From positions 171,449-235,448 of the forward strand of contig JAFVOS010000011.1 of the NCBI GenBank assembly GCA_017505705.1: a stretch of 64,000 bases of DNA. Reading direction: 5' to 3'. This DNA comes from Alphaproteobacteria bacterium. Lineage in GTDB: Bacteria > Pseudomonadota > Alphaproteobacteria > Rs-D84. A program made the position numbers and the translations under genes. Below, piece by piece: positions 17,731 to 26,214 of this stretch (position 1 is its first letter; every line of letters starts with the position of its first letter). The notes under the pieces were generated by a model. It was not told the DNA's origin, made no database searches, and worked only from the letters and a program-made list of their open reading frames with translations.

Positions 17731-19854
17731 ATGAAAAGTCATAATTTTACAAATTGTTGTAAAAATGCCGTTGGCACAATATTTTTGCTGGGTGGTGCGT
17801 TTTTGACATGCTCTACGATTATGTCTATGCGTGCTGCGTTTGCAGATCCAATTGCGCTGGTTGCATCGAATGGTGTATATGGTCCCCAGGCGACACGTGC
17901 TGGGAATACGGCTCGTTCTGGTCGTGCCAGTCCACGCACAGATTCAAACACTTCAACTGTTTCACGTGGTCGTGGTGATTCTGCAAATGGTTCGGTTGCA
18001 TCTTCGTCACGTGGGGTTGCGTCACGTGGTGTAAATACCCGTACAACCCGTACGGTTCAATCTGTTCCATCGATTTCACGTGGTGTCACAAGTCGTAATG
18101 TAGTATCACGTGTGGCGACAAATACGGCGGCCCGTATGCCGGGTGCAACATCTGGTCGTGTGGTTCGTGCACGTGCAACGGATACGTCACGTGTTTCCCT
18201 TCAGGGCAGTGCAATACGTGGATCCAAGGGTTCGACCAGCAACAATTATTCATATTTATCAAATTCACTATATACAGGGAATTATTCAAATATCATAGAT
18301 TCAACAACTGGGTTAATTTCCGCAGAAGCGTTCAGCAACTGTATGGAATCTTACTATACATGCATGGACGAAATTTGTACTGCACGTAATGCGGCCCAGC
18401 GTCGTTGTGCGTGCGCTGGTCGTGTCAAAGCATTCGCAGAGGCAGAAGCGCAACTGGAAACAGCAAACGAAGAATTGATTAAGGTTTCTGGTGAATTGGC
18501 GTTGTTAATTGCAAACAAGGGCAAAGATGTTTCTGATGCGTTTAAATTAACAGATGCAGAAAAAGTTATGAATTGTGTTTCCTGGCAAGAGGTGACAAAT
18601 AAATACGGTACAAATTCGACCCAGGCCGTAGAATGGTGTAATAACCATGGTATCTATGCCAGTAATTCATCATGCTCAGCACCAGCATATTGTTCAGATA
18701 ATGAATTTGGATTTGATATTGCAAACATAGATGGCAGTGGCTCTGATATATTGGCATCTTTGCAGGCATGGGCCGACGCCAAGGATAAAACGGTCACTAT
18801 CTTAAAAGATGATACAGATGATTTGTTATCTGCATTCGAAGGGATTTCCAGTGTTGTTGGCGATTTGTCTGGCATCAGCGGATCAATGGCCGACAGGGAT
18901 AATTTAAAAGATTCATTGGCAGAAACATGGGGATACGAACTGTTTGAATATGCACATAACAATGTGTGTTCACGTGTCTTAGATTCCTGTTTTAATGGTA
19001 TTTATGAAGCGTGTGGTATGCCACCATCTGGTGGGCGCAAATGCGGTAACGGCCAGGCGCAGTGTCCATATAACTATAACAGTCAAATAAGTGTAAATAA
19101 CACAGGTTCGTATGAATTGAATTTTGTCACCGCAAACAGTGGTTATACATCATCGAATTCTGCAACATGCTTTGGTTATACATCGGCGTCTGGTGATCCA
19201 TATGCCAGCCTGCGTGGTCCGGTTGCAGACGCACGTCGCAGCATTATGCAAAAATATGCATTGGATGCGAATGCGGATTGTGATTCTTATGGTGAACAAT
19301 TGCGTGTGACGGCACAAAATATTGGCTATCAAAAGGCTGCAGCTAAACAGGCGTTGCAACAAAAACGCTTGGAATTTGCCCAAGAAGAAGCTGATTCTAT
19401 TTTGTCGGCTGCGATTGCTGCCCAGACAAACTTTAACGAATGTCTAAGCGAAATACATGATTGTTATGAAACCCAGCGTGATTCAGAAGATAACTGGTCA
19501 GATGCACGTATTAAAACATACTGCGCCCAGGTTTCAAATGTACCACACTGTTATGAAGAAATGGTATGTAATCCATCAATGTCCCAGTTCAAGGCTGTTA
19601 TCGACGAAGCGGACAGCAATCAGTGTAAAAATACCCAGGATTATACGACAAATAAATGTCGCAATATCGTGACATTGAATGAAATCTTGAATGGTACCGG
19701 TGCATCAGAAGATGCGATTGCTAAGATAAAAGAATCAATAAGCAAGGGTACGTTGTATGGTGATAATGCAACGGCTGATTCTGCGGCATTGCGTGAACAC
19801 TGTCTGCAAGAAGCGTGGGTTCAAGAAATACGTGATTGGACACGCAAAGAATAA
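17731..19854 (+). CDS. Secreted Arg/Ser/Thr- and Cys-rich protein of unknown function
   Basis: A 707-residue protein with no family that I recognise. It starts at ATG 17731 behind a GGGGGAG ribosome binding site (a longer frame at 17671 adds residues that do not look like protein). A signal peptide covers about 1-38 with likely cleavage after AFA. Residues about 45-160 are low-complexity, with repeated SRGV, TSR and TRTT units rich in Arg, Ser and Thr. From about 190 the protein becomes ordered and Cys-rich (for example NCMESYYTCMDEICTARNAAQRRCAC), with helical segments such as AEAEAQLETANEELIKV and QALQQKRLEFAQEEADS. Many cysteines with a signal peptide suggest periplasmic or surface disulfides. 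The strong promoter and own terminator mark a well-expressed single gene. Function unknown; a surface or envelope structural role is a guess. Confidence 0.85.
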   Translation: MKSHNFTNCCKNAVGTIFLLGGAFLTCSTIMSMRAAFADPIALVASNGVYGPQATRAGNTARSGRASPRTDSNTSTVSRGRGDSANGSVASSSRGVASRGVNTRTTRTVQSVPSISRGVTSRNVVSRVATNTAARMPGATSGRVVRARATDTSRVSLQGSAIRGSKGSTSNNYSYLSNSLYTGNYSNIIDSTTGLISAEAFSNCMESYYTCMDEICTARNAAQRRCACAGRVKAFAEAEAQLETANEELIKVSGELALLIANKGKDVSDAFKLTDAEKVMNCVSWQEVTNKYGTNSTQAVEWCNNHGIYASNSSCSAPAYCSDNEFGFDIANIDGSGSDILASLQAWADAKDKTVTILKDDTDDLLSAFEGISSVVGDLSGISGSMADRDNLKDSLAETWGYELFEYAHNNVCSRVLDSCFNGIYEACGMPPSGGRKCGNGQAQCPYNYNSQISVNNTGSYELNFVTANSGYTSSNSATCFGYTSASGDPYASLRGPVADARRSIMQKYALDANADCDSYGEQLRVTAQNIGYQKAAAKQALQQKRLEFAQEEADSILSAAIAAQTNFNECLSEIHDCYETQRDSEDNWSDARIKTYCAQVSNVPHCYEEMVCNPSMSQFKAVIDEADSNQCKNTQDYTTNKCRNIVTLNEILNGTGASEDAIAKIKESISKGTLYGDNATADSAALREHCLQEAWVQEIRDWTRKE

Positions 19855-19884
19855 AATAAAAACCGCCAATTGGCGGTTTTTTAT
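19855..19884. terminator. Bidirectional terminator
   Basis: AAAACCGCC-AATT-GGCGGTTTT stem with A-run and T-run on either side, between two converging genes. The stop codon of the minus-strand gene overlaps the T-run. Confidence 0.85.
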
Positions 19885-21086
19885 TTTGTTTTACTTTTTT
19901 GTTCTTTTGCTGTGACAAGCAACCAAAATTGTTTTAATGTATGCATTTTGTCTGAAAACACACGTTCCTTTTTTTGTATGACTGTTGTGCCGTTTTGTTT
20001 TACTTTTTGTTTTGTGTAAAACGTATCACGCAACATATCACGTGCTGGTTTTTGTGTTATTTCATAATCTGCGCCCAGTATAGATTTTAATTTGCTGATT
20101 TCAGATTGTGTTTTTGCAACCAACTGCGGATTTTTGTCTTCTGCTGCCTTGGCTAAAACATCATATTGCAGATGTTCCAGGTGTGCACGCAACGCAGTAC
20201 GATTTTTCAAATCAATATCATCACGCCACATTGTAAAACCAGAACGTGTGCCCGGTACAACGTTTATTCGGTTCATTGTCTTTTTATAGCTGTTTTTATA
20301 TTTGACCAGTTTTGATGCCTTAACCTGGCGCATTGCACGACGGAAAGTCCACCAAACAATACTGTTTACATCTTTGTGTAATCTGTCGTTCAAAAACTTT
20401 GGTGCAGCTTTTCCAGAATCCATAATTCCTTGAACGATAATTGCGTTCTTTCTGAACCAAGGTGTACTTGGTTTAGATTGCAAGAAATCAATATAAGGAA
20501 TTGTTTGTCTTGAAATACCTTCCAATGTCTTTACATATTGTTCGTGTTTTTCTTTTGTTGTGCGATATGGTTTATCTGGAATAAATCCACGCATACGCCA
20601 ATAAATGGTGTCGCTTGTAAATGCTTCTTTGTCATTTTTAAACAGGCTGCCGTACACTCCTTCAATCATATCAAAAGAGATATCTGAAATAAATGCGCCA
20701 CGTGGTTTTTGGTTTCCCATAATTTCGGCTGATTCAATTGCGATACGTCTGTCGCTGCCAGTTAATACAAAACGATAACCTTTTGGGGCGTATCTGTTCA
20801 TTATATTCATGATAAAACGCTGATTAAAATTATCCATCTTAATAGATTGTTCGTTTTTTTCAGCAGCAGCCTGGGCACGTTTTTTATGAATTTTGTATTT
20901 TTCATTGCGTTGTGATTTGTACAAATCGCCCAAATATTGCTTTTGTATTGGGGTTAATTTATCCCATTGGGCAACCAAATCTGTTTTTGACATAGCGTCA
21001 CGATACAGTTGTATATTCTGTTCGCGCAATTTTGGTGTCATTTCAGACCATTGTGTAATAATATTTGTTGCGTTAAATTCAGTCAT
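19881..21086 (-). CDS. Hypothetical basic protein, 401 residues
   Basis: I do not recognise this protein. It is basic, has no signal peptide or membrane segment, and is predicted mostly helical. It opens with two related helical segments, IITQWSEMTPKLREQNIQLYRD and LVAQWDKLTPIQKQYLGDLYKS, which look like an internal duplication (QW-x2-LTP). Residues about 90-125 (YRFVLTGSDRRIAIESAEIM) could be a small alpha/beta element. Lys- and Arg-rich segments suggest nucleic-acid binding, but no known motif is present. It stands alone between a terminator and its own promoter, and has an AAAGG ribosome binding site. Confidence 0.8.
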   Translation of the reverse strand: MTEFNATNIITQWSEMTPKLREQNIQLYRDAMSKTDLVAQWDKLTPIQKQYLGDLYKSQRNEKYKIHKKRAQAAAEKNEQSIKMDNFNQRFIMNIMNRYAPKGYRFVLTGSDRRIAIESAEIMGNQKPRGAFISDISFDMIEGVYGSLFKNDKEAFTSDTIYWRMRGFIPDKPYRTTKEKHEQYVKTLEGISRQTIPYIDFLQSKPSTPWFRKNAIIVQGIMDSGKAAPKFLNDRLHKDVNSIVWWTFRRAMRQVKASKLVKYKNSYKKTMNRINVVPGTRSGFTMWRDDIDLKNRTALRAHLEHLQYDVLAKAAEDKNPQLVAKTQSEISKLKSILGADYEITQKPARDMLRDTFYTKQKVKQNGTTVIQKKERVFSDKMHTLKQFWLLVTAKEQKSKTK

Positions 21087-21096
21087 ATCTCAGGCC

Positions 21097-21125
21097 TTTA
21101 TATATACTTTTCTGTTTTTTGTCTA
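21097..21125 (-). promoter_or_regulatory. Promoter of the 401-residue hypothetical gene
   Basis: Minus strand TAGACA, 17-base spacer, TATAAA, ending about ten bases before the start codon at 21086. Confidence 0.5.
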
Positions 21126-21137
21126 TTAACCCTTAGA

Positions 21138-21162
21138 CTAAAAAATCCGCTGCTTGCGGATT
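21138..21162 (-). terminator. Terminator of tRNA-Val(TAC)
   Basis: On the minus strand AATCCGC-aagca-GCGGATT is followed by TTTT, six bases beyond the encoded CCA of the tRNA. Confidence 0.75.
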
Positions 21163-21167
21163 GATCT

Positions 21168-21244
21168 TGGTGGGTGTTGAGGGACTCAAACCCCCGACCC
21201 TCTCGGTGTAAACGAGATGCTCTAATCAACTGAGCTAAACACCC
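21168..21244 (-). tRNA. tRNA-Val(TAC)
   Basis: Minus-strand cloverleaf: acceptor GGGTGTT/AACACCC, anticodon loop TTTACAC (anticodon TAC, codons GTA and others by wobble), T-arm GGGGG-TTTGAGT-CCCTC, discriminator A, CCA encoded at 21168-21170. Confidence 0.97.
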
Positions 21245-21255
21245 AAAGCCCAGCC

Positions 21256-21284
21256 ATATTAAACTAAAAAAAATGATTTGTCCA
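21256..21284 (-). promoter_or_regulatory. Promoter of tRNA-Val(TAC)
   Basis: Minus strand TGGACA, 17-base spacer, TAATAT, with the expected transcription start a few bases before the tRNA 5' end at 21244. Confidence 0.55.
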
Positions 21285-21326
21285 GTATTTTTTAAAGTTT
21301 TGGAAAAAACAGGTAAATATTATTAT

Positions 21327-21354
21327 TTGCAAACGCCTAAATATGCTTTATAAT
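21327..21354 (+). promoter_or_regulatory. pnp promoter
   Basis: TTGCAA at 21327-21332, 16-base spacer, perfect TATAAT at 21349-21354. Predicted transcription start about 21361, immediately before the leader hairpin. Confidence 0.65.
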
Positions 21355-21362
21355 CAGCCCAA

Positions 21363-21426
21363 GCGAAGATGAAATTGTTCCTTTTTATGCTTTGCGGAAG
21401 TATAAAAACGAATGATTTTTCTTCGC
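21363..21426 (+). promoter_or_regulatory. pnp: Long 5'-terminal hairpin in the pnp leader
   Basis: Arms GCGAAGATGAAAT...TTTTTAT (21363-21388) and ATAAAAACGAATGAT...CTTCGC (about 21402-21426) pair almost throughout, giving a stem of about 26 bp with few mismatches and a 13-base loop. In E. coli the pnp leader hairpin is cut by RNase III and PNPase then destabilises its own mRNA. The same autoregulation is likely here, although rpsO, which normally precedes pnp, is absent. Confidence 0.65.
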
Positions 21427-21463
21427 ACTCAAAAGAAGAAACAAAATATAAATGGAGTAAAAA

Positions 21464-23626
21464 ATGGTATTTGGATTATTTAAAAAAGATGCCAAATTAA
21501 ATAACCCTGTTGCGGTAGAAATCCAATACGGTGATGAAACACTGCGTTTGGAAACGGGACGTATGGCAAAACAGGCAAATGGTTCTGTGTTGGCAACAAT
21601 GGGTGAAACAATGGTGTTGGCAACAGTTTGTGCAGAAAAATCTGCCGTAGAAGGTCAGGATTTCTTTCCTTTAACTGTTGATTATCAAGAAAAGTTTGCG
21701 TCAGCTGGTCGTATCCCTGGCTCTCGTGATCGTCGTGAAGGCAAAGCATCAACAGCAGAAACATTGACTGCACGTTTGATTGACCGCCCTATTCGTCCAT
21801 TGTTCCCAGAAACATTCAAGAACAAGGTCCAAGTTATTGCCCAGGTGTTTTCTTATGATAAAAAGAATCAGCCTGATATCTTGGCGATGATTGCATCATC
21901 TGCAGCGTTGGCAATATCTGGTGTTCCATTCCAGGGCCCAATTGGTGCCGCACGTGTTGGATATGCAGACGGTAAATATATTTTAAATCCATCTAAAAAA
22001 ATGGTCGAAGAATCCGAAATGGATTTGGTTGTTGCTGCAACCAAGGACGGTGTTTTGATGGTTGAATCTGAAATTGGTGAATTAGACGAAGCGACCACAC
22101 TGGGTGCGGTAAAATTCGGTTTTGATGCACAACAATCGGTTATTAATGCAATTAATGAATTGGTTGACAAGGCTGGTAAAGAACGCTGGGAAACACCAGA
22201 AAAAACAGAAGAACAGATTGCAATGGAATCTGATTTTGAACAGTTTGCACCTGCAATTGAAGAAGCGTTGCAGATTAAAGAAAAATTGGTTCGTCTGGAA
22301 ACATTGGCAGATATTCATGCCCAGGCAAAATCACGTATTCCTGAATTGTTCCCAGAATCAGTTCGTGCGACATCAACATTAGAATCATGGGCAGACGAAG
22401 TTATTGAAAATCTGACTGCACGTATTATGCGTGGCAATATCTTGGCTGGCAAACCACGTATTGATGGTCGTGATAACAAGACTGTTCGTCCAATTGAAAT
22501 TGAACTGGGGGTTCTGCCACGTGCACATGGTTCTGCGTTGTTCACACGTGGTGAAACACAGGCTTTGGTTTCATTGACATTGGGTGGCGGCAAAGATGCA
22601 TTGCCAATCGAATCTTTGGATGGTGCCGAAGAACGTGATTTTATCTTGAACTATAACTTCCCTGGCTATTCTGTTGGTGAAGCCAAAGGTATCAAGGCCC
22701 CAGGTCGTCGTGAAATTGGTCATGGTAATCTGGCATGGCGTGCGGTTCATCCAATGGTACCAAGTCGCAGCGAATTTGATTATGTAATTCGTATTGTATC
22801 AGATATCTTGGAATCAAACGGTTCATCATCAATGGCAACGACATGTGGTGCGACATTGGCAATGATGGACGGTGGTGTACCAATGAAACGCCCAGTTGCC
22901 GGTATCGCAATGGGTCTGATTAAAGAAGGCGATGATTACGCTATTTTGACAGACATTCTGGGTGACGAAGACCATTTGGGTGACATGGACTTTAAGGTGA
23001 CTGGTACCGACCAGGGTATCACAGCCCTGCAGATGGATATTAAAATTACATCCATCACATTTGAAATCATGGAACGTGCGCTGGCCCAGGCAAAAGATGG
23101 CCGTATGCACATCTTGGGCAAGATTGAAAAAGCAATCAAGAAACCACGTGCAAATGTTTCTGAATATGCCCCCCAGGCTTACACCATGAAAATCAATCCA
23201 GACAAAGTTCGTGAAGTTATCGGCAAAGGTGGTTCTGTAATCCAGGCACTGGTTCGTGAAACAAACACGATTATTGATTTGGAAGATGATGGTACTGTTA
23301 AAATCATGGCAACATCAAAAGAAGATGCAGACAATGCAATTGCACGTATCAAAGATATCGTTGCTGAACCAGAAGTTGGCCAGATTTACAAAGGTACTGT
23401 ATCTGGTATGAAAGAATTCGGTTTGTTTGTAAAAATCATGAACGGATTCGAAGCAATGGTTCATATTTCTGAAATCACCGGTGAACGTATCGCAAAAATC
23501 GAAGATACAAAAATCAAAGAAGGCGATACAGTTTATGTTCGATTCTTGGGTGCTGACAAACGTGGTAAAACCCGTATGTCAATGGTTGGAATCGATCAGA
23601 AAACAGGCGAAGAGATTAAGAAATAA
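21464..23626 (+). CDS. pnp: Polynucleotide phosphorylase
   Basis: 3'-5' phosphorolytic exoribonuclease of the RNA degradosome, 720 residues. Two RNase PH-like domains are separated by a helical domain; FPLTVDYQEKFASAGRIPGS is the first-core signature, and PGRREIGHGNLAWRA and DILGDEDHLGDMDFKVTGT mark the second, active core. A KH domain (IREVIGKGG-type VREVIGKGGSVIQAL) and an S1 domain (GTVSGMKEFGLFVKI) follow at the C-terminus. A GGAGT ribosome binding site precedes the ATG. The leader hairpin suggests self-control. ybaB follows after a 21-base hairpin. Confidence 0.98.
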   Translation: MVFGLFKKDAKLNNPVAVEIQYGDETLRLETGRMAKQANGSVLATMGETMVLATVCAEKSAVEGQDFFPLTVDYQEKFASAGRIPGSRDRREGKASTAETLTARLIDRPIRPLFPETFKNKVQVIAQVFSYDKKNQPDILAMIASSAALAISGVPFQGPIGAARVGYADGKYILNPSKKMVEESEMDLVVAATKDGVLMVESEIGELDEATTLGAVKFGFDAQQSVINAINELVDKAGKERWETPEKTEEQIAMESDFEQFAPAIEEALQIKEKLVRLETLADIHAQAKSRIPELFPESVRATSTLESWADEVIENLTARIMRGNILAGKPRIDGRDNKTVRPIEIELGVLPRAHGSALFTRGETQALVSLTLGGGKDALPIESLDGAEERDFILNYNFPGYSVGEAKGIKAPGRREIGHGNLAWRAVHPMVPSRSEFDYVIRIVSDILESNGSSSMATTCGATLAMMDGGVPMKRPVAGIAMGLIKEGDDYAILTDILGDEDHLGDMDFKVTGTDQGITALQMDIKITSITFEIMERALAQAKDGRMHILGKIEKAIKKPRANVSEYAPQAYTMKINPDKVREVIGKGGSVIQALVRETNTIIDLEDDGTVKIMATSKEDADNAIARIKDIVAEPEVGQIYKGTVSGMKEFGLFVKIMNGFEAMVHISEITGERIAKIEDTKIKEGDTVYVRFLGADKRGKTRMSMVGIDQKTGEEIKK

Positions 23627-23630
23627 TCAT

Positions 23631-23651
23631 AACGCCCCATCATGGGGCGTT
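23631..23651 (+). terminator. Hairpin between pnp and ybaB
   Basis: AACGCCCC-atcat-GGGGCGTT perfect 8-bp stem directly after the pnp stop. There is no T-tract, so it probably protects the pnp mRNA end or attenuates rather than terminates. Confidence 0.5.
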
Positions 23652-23676
23652 AATATTCAACACAGGGAGAGATAAC

Positions 23677-23976
23677 ATGGATATGGAAAGCTTAATGGCC
23701 CAGGCTGCGGAATTACAAAATAAAGTAGCGTTGGCCCAAGAAAATTTATCAAAAACAGTGGTCAAGGGAATTGCATCTGGTGGTGCATGTATTGTTGATA
23801 TGACCGGGAAATATGATTTGGTTAATATTACAATTCGTCCAGATGTTTTGTCCCAGGGCGCAGACGCTGTTGCAAAAATCGTTGCTGATGCATACAAAGA
23901 CGCCAAACAAAAAGCCGATGATTTAATTGACAGGGTTATGGGCGATGCAACAAACGGTGTGCAATTACCAATGTAA
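23677..23976 (+). CDS. YbaB/EbfC family nucleoid-associated protein
   Basis: A 99-residue DNA-binding protein family with a helix-strand-helix fold. It begins MDMESLMAQAAELQNKVALAQENL, followed by the family's small, polar core with GKYDLVNITIRPDVL and a C-terminal helix AYKDAKQKADDLIDRVM. In most genomes it follows dnaX and precedes recR; here it follows pnp instead. GGGAGA precedes the start. Confidence 0.92.
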   Translation: MDMESLMAQAAELQNKVALAQENLSKTVVKGIASGGACIVDMTGKYDLVNITIRPDVLSQGADAVAKIVADAYKDAKQKADDLIDRVMGDATNGVQLPM

Positions 23977-24001
23977 AAAAACCGGCATTGCCGGTTTTTT
24001 A
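23977..24001. terminator. Bidirectional terminator between ybaB and der
   Basis: AAACCGGC-att-GCCGGTTT, a slightly shortened copy of the recurring palindrome, with A- and T-runs on the two sides. The der stop codon lies at its edge. Confidence 0.85.
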
Positions 24002-25336
24002 ATCAAACGGATTTTCTGATTTTTCGTATTCAATAACAATTGGCAGATGTTCCCATTTTAATGCTGTTGCAATTCCACGACGTAAATATCTGGTATATGA
24101 TTCTGGTATGTCCGATGCGCCCCCAACATTAATTGTTATTCGCATTGGGTGACGTCCAGTCTGTCGTGCAAATTTAATTTTCATTGGTCGCTTTAATCGT
24201 GACATTGGTGGCTGACGTTCAGCGACTAATTTTTCAATGATTCTGTTAATCAAACTGGTCGGTGCTGTTGATGAAGATATATCCCATTGTTCATAAACAC
24301 GTTTGAACAGGTTTTGTACCCCCATACCAGTTTCTGCCGATATTGCCAAAATCAACGGTTTTATAATCTGATGAAAAGAATTTGAAAATTGATGTTTTAA
24401 TTTTAATAATTTTTCATCACGTTCTGATGGGTCGACCAGATCCCATTTGTTCAGTGCAACGCATAATATTTTTCCGGCATCATAAACACGTCCTGCAATC
24501 CCCAGTGCTTGATTTTCAATATTTTTTGTTGCGTCCACTACTAATATAACAACATCAGATTTCCCAATTGCGTCCAGTGATTTCAGTGCAGACAATGTTT
24601 CAACATCATCTGTGACCCCTGCCTTGCGGCGCAGCCCTGCTGTGTCCATTAAGACAATATCACGCCCATAGAACTTTGTTGGGATTTTAACAGTATCACG
24701 TGTAATCCCAGGTGCATCCATAACGATTTGTCGTTGTGTGCCCAGAACACGATTTACCAGTGTTGATTTTCCGACATTTGGTTGTCCCATGATGGCGATT
24801 TTTACACGTGTATCAACAGTTTTTTGTGTGTTATCTGTTGTTGTGATTTCGTCACCTGCGATTTTATCCAAGAAATCATATATTGCATCAAAACCACGTT
24901 TGTGTTCCGCAGAAATTAATTGTGGTTCACCAAATCCCAGTTTATAAAAATCATGAACATCAGCCATACGTTTACCAGATTCAGATTTATTCACTAATAA
25001 TAAAACAGGTGCTTTTGTTTTTCTGCGTACCAATCGTGCCCAGTCTAAATCTTCGTTGGTTAATCCCACACGTCCATCAACAACAAATAATACAGCGTCT
25101 GCCTGAACAATTGCGTCGATTGCCATGTTGGTAGAATCTAATGCGATACCGCTTTTTGCATTTTCCAGACCGGCTGTGTCCATAACAGAATATGGGCGGT
25201 TGCTGAAATGTCCACCAATTGTATCACGTGTGACCCCAGGGCGATCATGAACCAGTGCATCACGTGTCCCCGTCAGGGCATTAAATAATGTAGACTTACC
25301 TGTATTTGGGCGTCCGGCTATTGTTATTTTTAACAT
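23999..25336 (-). CDS. der: Ribosome-assembly GTPase Der (EngA)
   Basis: GTPase with two G-domains that assists 50S maturation, 445 residues. The first domain has P-loop GRPNTGKST at 7-15 and DTAG, the second GQPNVGKST near residue 183 and DTAGLRRK. NKWD and NKSE-type G4 motifs are present. The KH-like C-terminal domain ends with RPMKIKFARQTGRHP and YTRYLRRGI. Single gene between converging ybaB and diverging membrane protein. Confidence 0.97.
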   Translation of the reverse strand: MLKITIAGRPNTGKSTLFNALTGTRDALVHDRPGVTRDTIGGHFSNRPYSVMDTAGLENAKSGIALDSTNMAIDAIVQADAVLFVVDGRVGLTNEDLDWARLVRRKTKAPVLLLVNKSESGKRMADVHDFYKLGFGEPQLISAEHKRGFDAIYDFLDKIAGDEITTTDNTQKTVDTRVKIAIMGQPNVGKSTLVNRVLGTQRQIVMDAPGITRDTVKIPTKFYGRDIVLMDTAGLRRKAGVTDDVETLSALKSLDAIGKSDVVILVVDATKNIENQALGIAGRVYDAGKILCVALNKWDLVDPSERDEKLLKLKHQFSNSFHQIIKPLILAISAETGMGVQNLFKRVYEQWDISSSTAPTSLINRIIEKLVAERQPPMSRLKRPMKIKFARQTGRHPMRITINVGGASDIPESYTRYLRRGIATALKWEHLPIVIEYEKSENPFD

Positions 25337-25405
25337 TACTTTTTTCCATTGATTTTTTGTAATTATAAAGCAAAAATATTAATAATCAAATTCTGGGGGT
25401 AAAAA

Positions 25406-25999
25406 ATGATTAAAAAGTTAAAACGAGCATTTGGCCATATCCGCAGCATAATTGTAAACCCACGTCGCTATTTTACAAAAATTGTTGCCGACGGAAATAT
25501 GGAAGAAGCCATGTTCAAGGCTTTTTTATACGGTCTGGCGGGTGGTGTATTGGTTTTTGTGATTAATTTACTAACAGGGGCATCTTTTACAATCGGTTCT
25601 TTGTTCAGCGCACTTATTATTACACCCGTTATTGCAGTTGGTGTTTTGTTCATCATGGGTGGTCTGATGATGTTGGTATCTGAAATTACAGGTGGTGAAC
25701 GTGATTGGGAAATTGCAATTAAGGGATTGGCATCTGTGTTTTTTATGTATCCTGTAATACTTGGGTTAAATGCATTGGCGTTTAATTGTGTATCTATGTG
25801 GGTAATCAGTATCCTTGTTGATGCATATGTGTTGTTTTTATTTTATAACATTGCGCTGTACTGCATGCGTGGCAAGCGTGGAAATGTTTTATTGGTCATA
25901 GGTATCATTGCCTTGTTTTTGTTAACTGTATACGCAACAGATTATCGAATGGGGTGGTTTGTTATAAAAAATAACAGTGCAGCATTTGCATGTTTATAA
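25406..25999 (+). CDS. Yip1-domain-like integral membrane protein
   Basis: A 197-residue inner-membrane protein with about five hydrophobic segments after a basic N-terminus (MIKKLKRAFGHIRSIIVNPRRYF). The N-terminal phrase, followed by an amphipathic stretch and a Gly-rich first membrane span, resembles Yip1-family proteins of unknown function in alphaproteobacteria. GGGGGT before the start is a good ribosome binding site. It is transcribed alone and ends at a strong terminator. Confidence 0.65.
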   Translation: MIKKLKRAFGHIRSIIVNPRRYFTKIVADGNMEEAMFKAFLYGLAGGVLVFVINLLTGASFTIGSLFSALIITPVIAVGVLFIMGGLMMLVSEITGGERDWEIAIKGLASVFFMYPVILGLNALAFNCVSMWVISILVDAYVLFLFYNIALYCMRGKRGNVLLVIGIIALFLLTVYATDYRMGWFVIKNNSAAFACL

Positions 26000-26004
26000 A
26001 AAAA

Positions 26005-26041
26005 TAAAACAAAAAACGTCCGAAAATCGGACGTTTTTTTA
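26005..26041. terminator. Bidirectional terminator serving the Yip1-like gene and tRNA-Cys
   Basis: AACGTCCGA-aaa-TCGGACGTT nine-bp stem at 26015-26035 with A-run before and seven T after. On the minus strand it lies six bases past the tRNA-Cys CCA end. Confidence 0.88.
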
Positions 26042-26046
26042 TTATC

Positions 26047-26120
26047 TGGAGGCTTGGGTCGGAATCGAACCGGCATCCAAGGATTTGCAGTCCTCTGCAT
26101 AACCACTCTGCCACCAAGCC
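26047..26120 (-). tRNA. tRNA-Cys(GCA)
   Basis: Minus-strand cloverleaf: acceptor GGCTTGG/CCAAGCC, anticodon loop CTGCAAA (anticodon GCA), T-arm CCGG-TTCGATT-CCGA, discriminator T and encoded CCA at 26047-26049. Confidence 0.97.
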
Positions 26121-26153
26121 TTAACTGCGTATGTCATATTAAGCAAAAAAAAA

Positions 26154-26182
26154 TTGTAATTCAACATAAAAATATATAAAAT
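26154..26182 (+). promoter_or_regulatory. Candidate promoter of the tolC-macA genes
   Basis: TTGTAA at 26154-26159 with TATAAA (15-base spacer) or TAAAAT (17-base spacer) downstream, about 35 bases before the tolC-like start. The region is so A/T-rich that the exact -10 is uncertain. Confidence 0.4.
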
Positions 26183-26214
26183 ATAAAAAGTATTGTACCA
26201 GAGAGAGAATTTAT

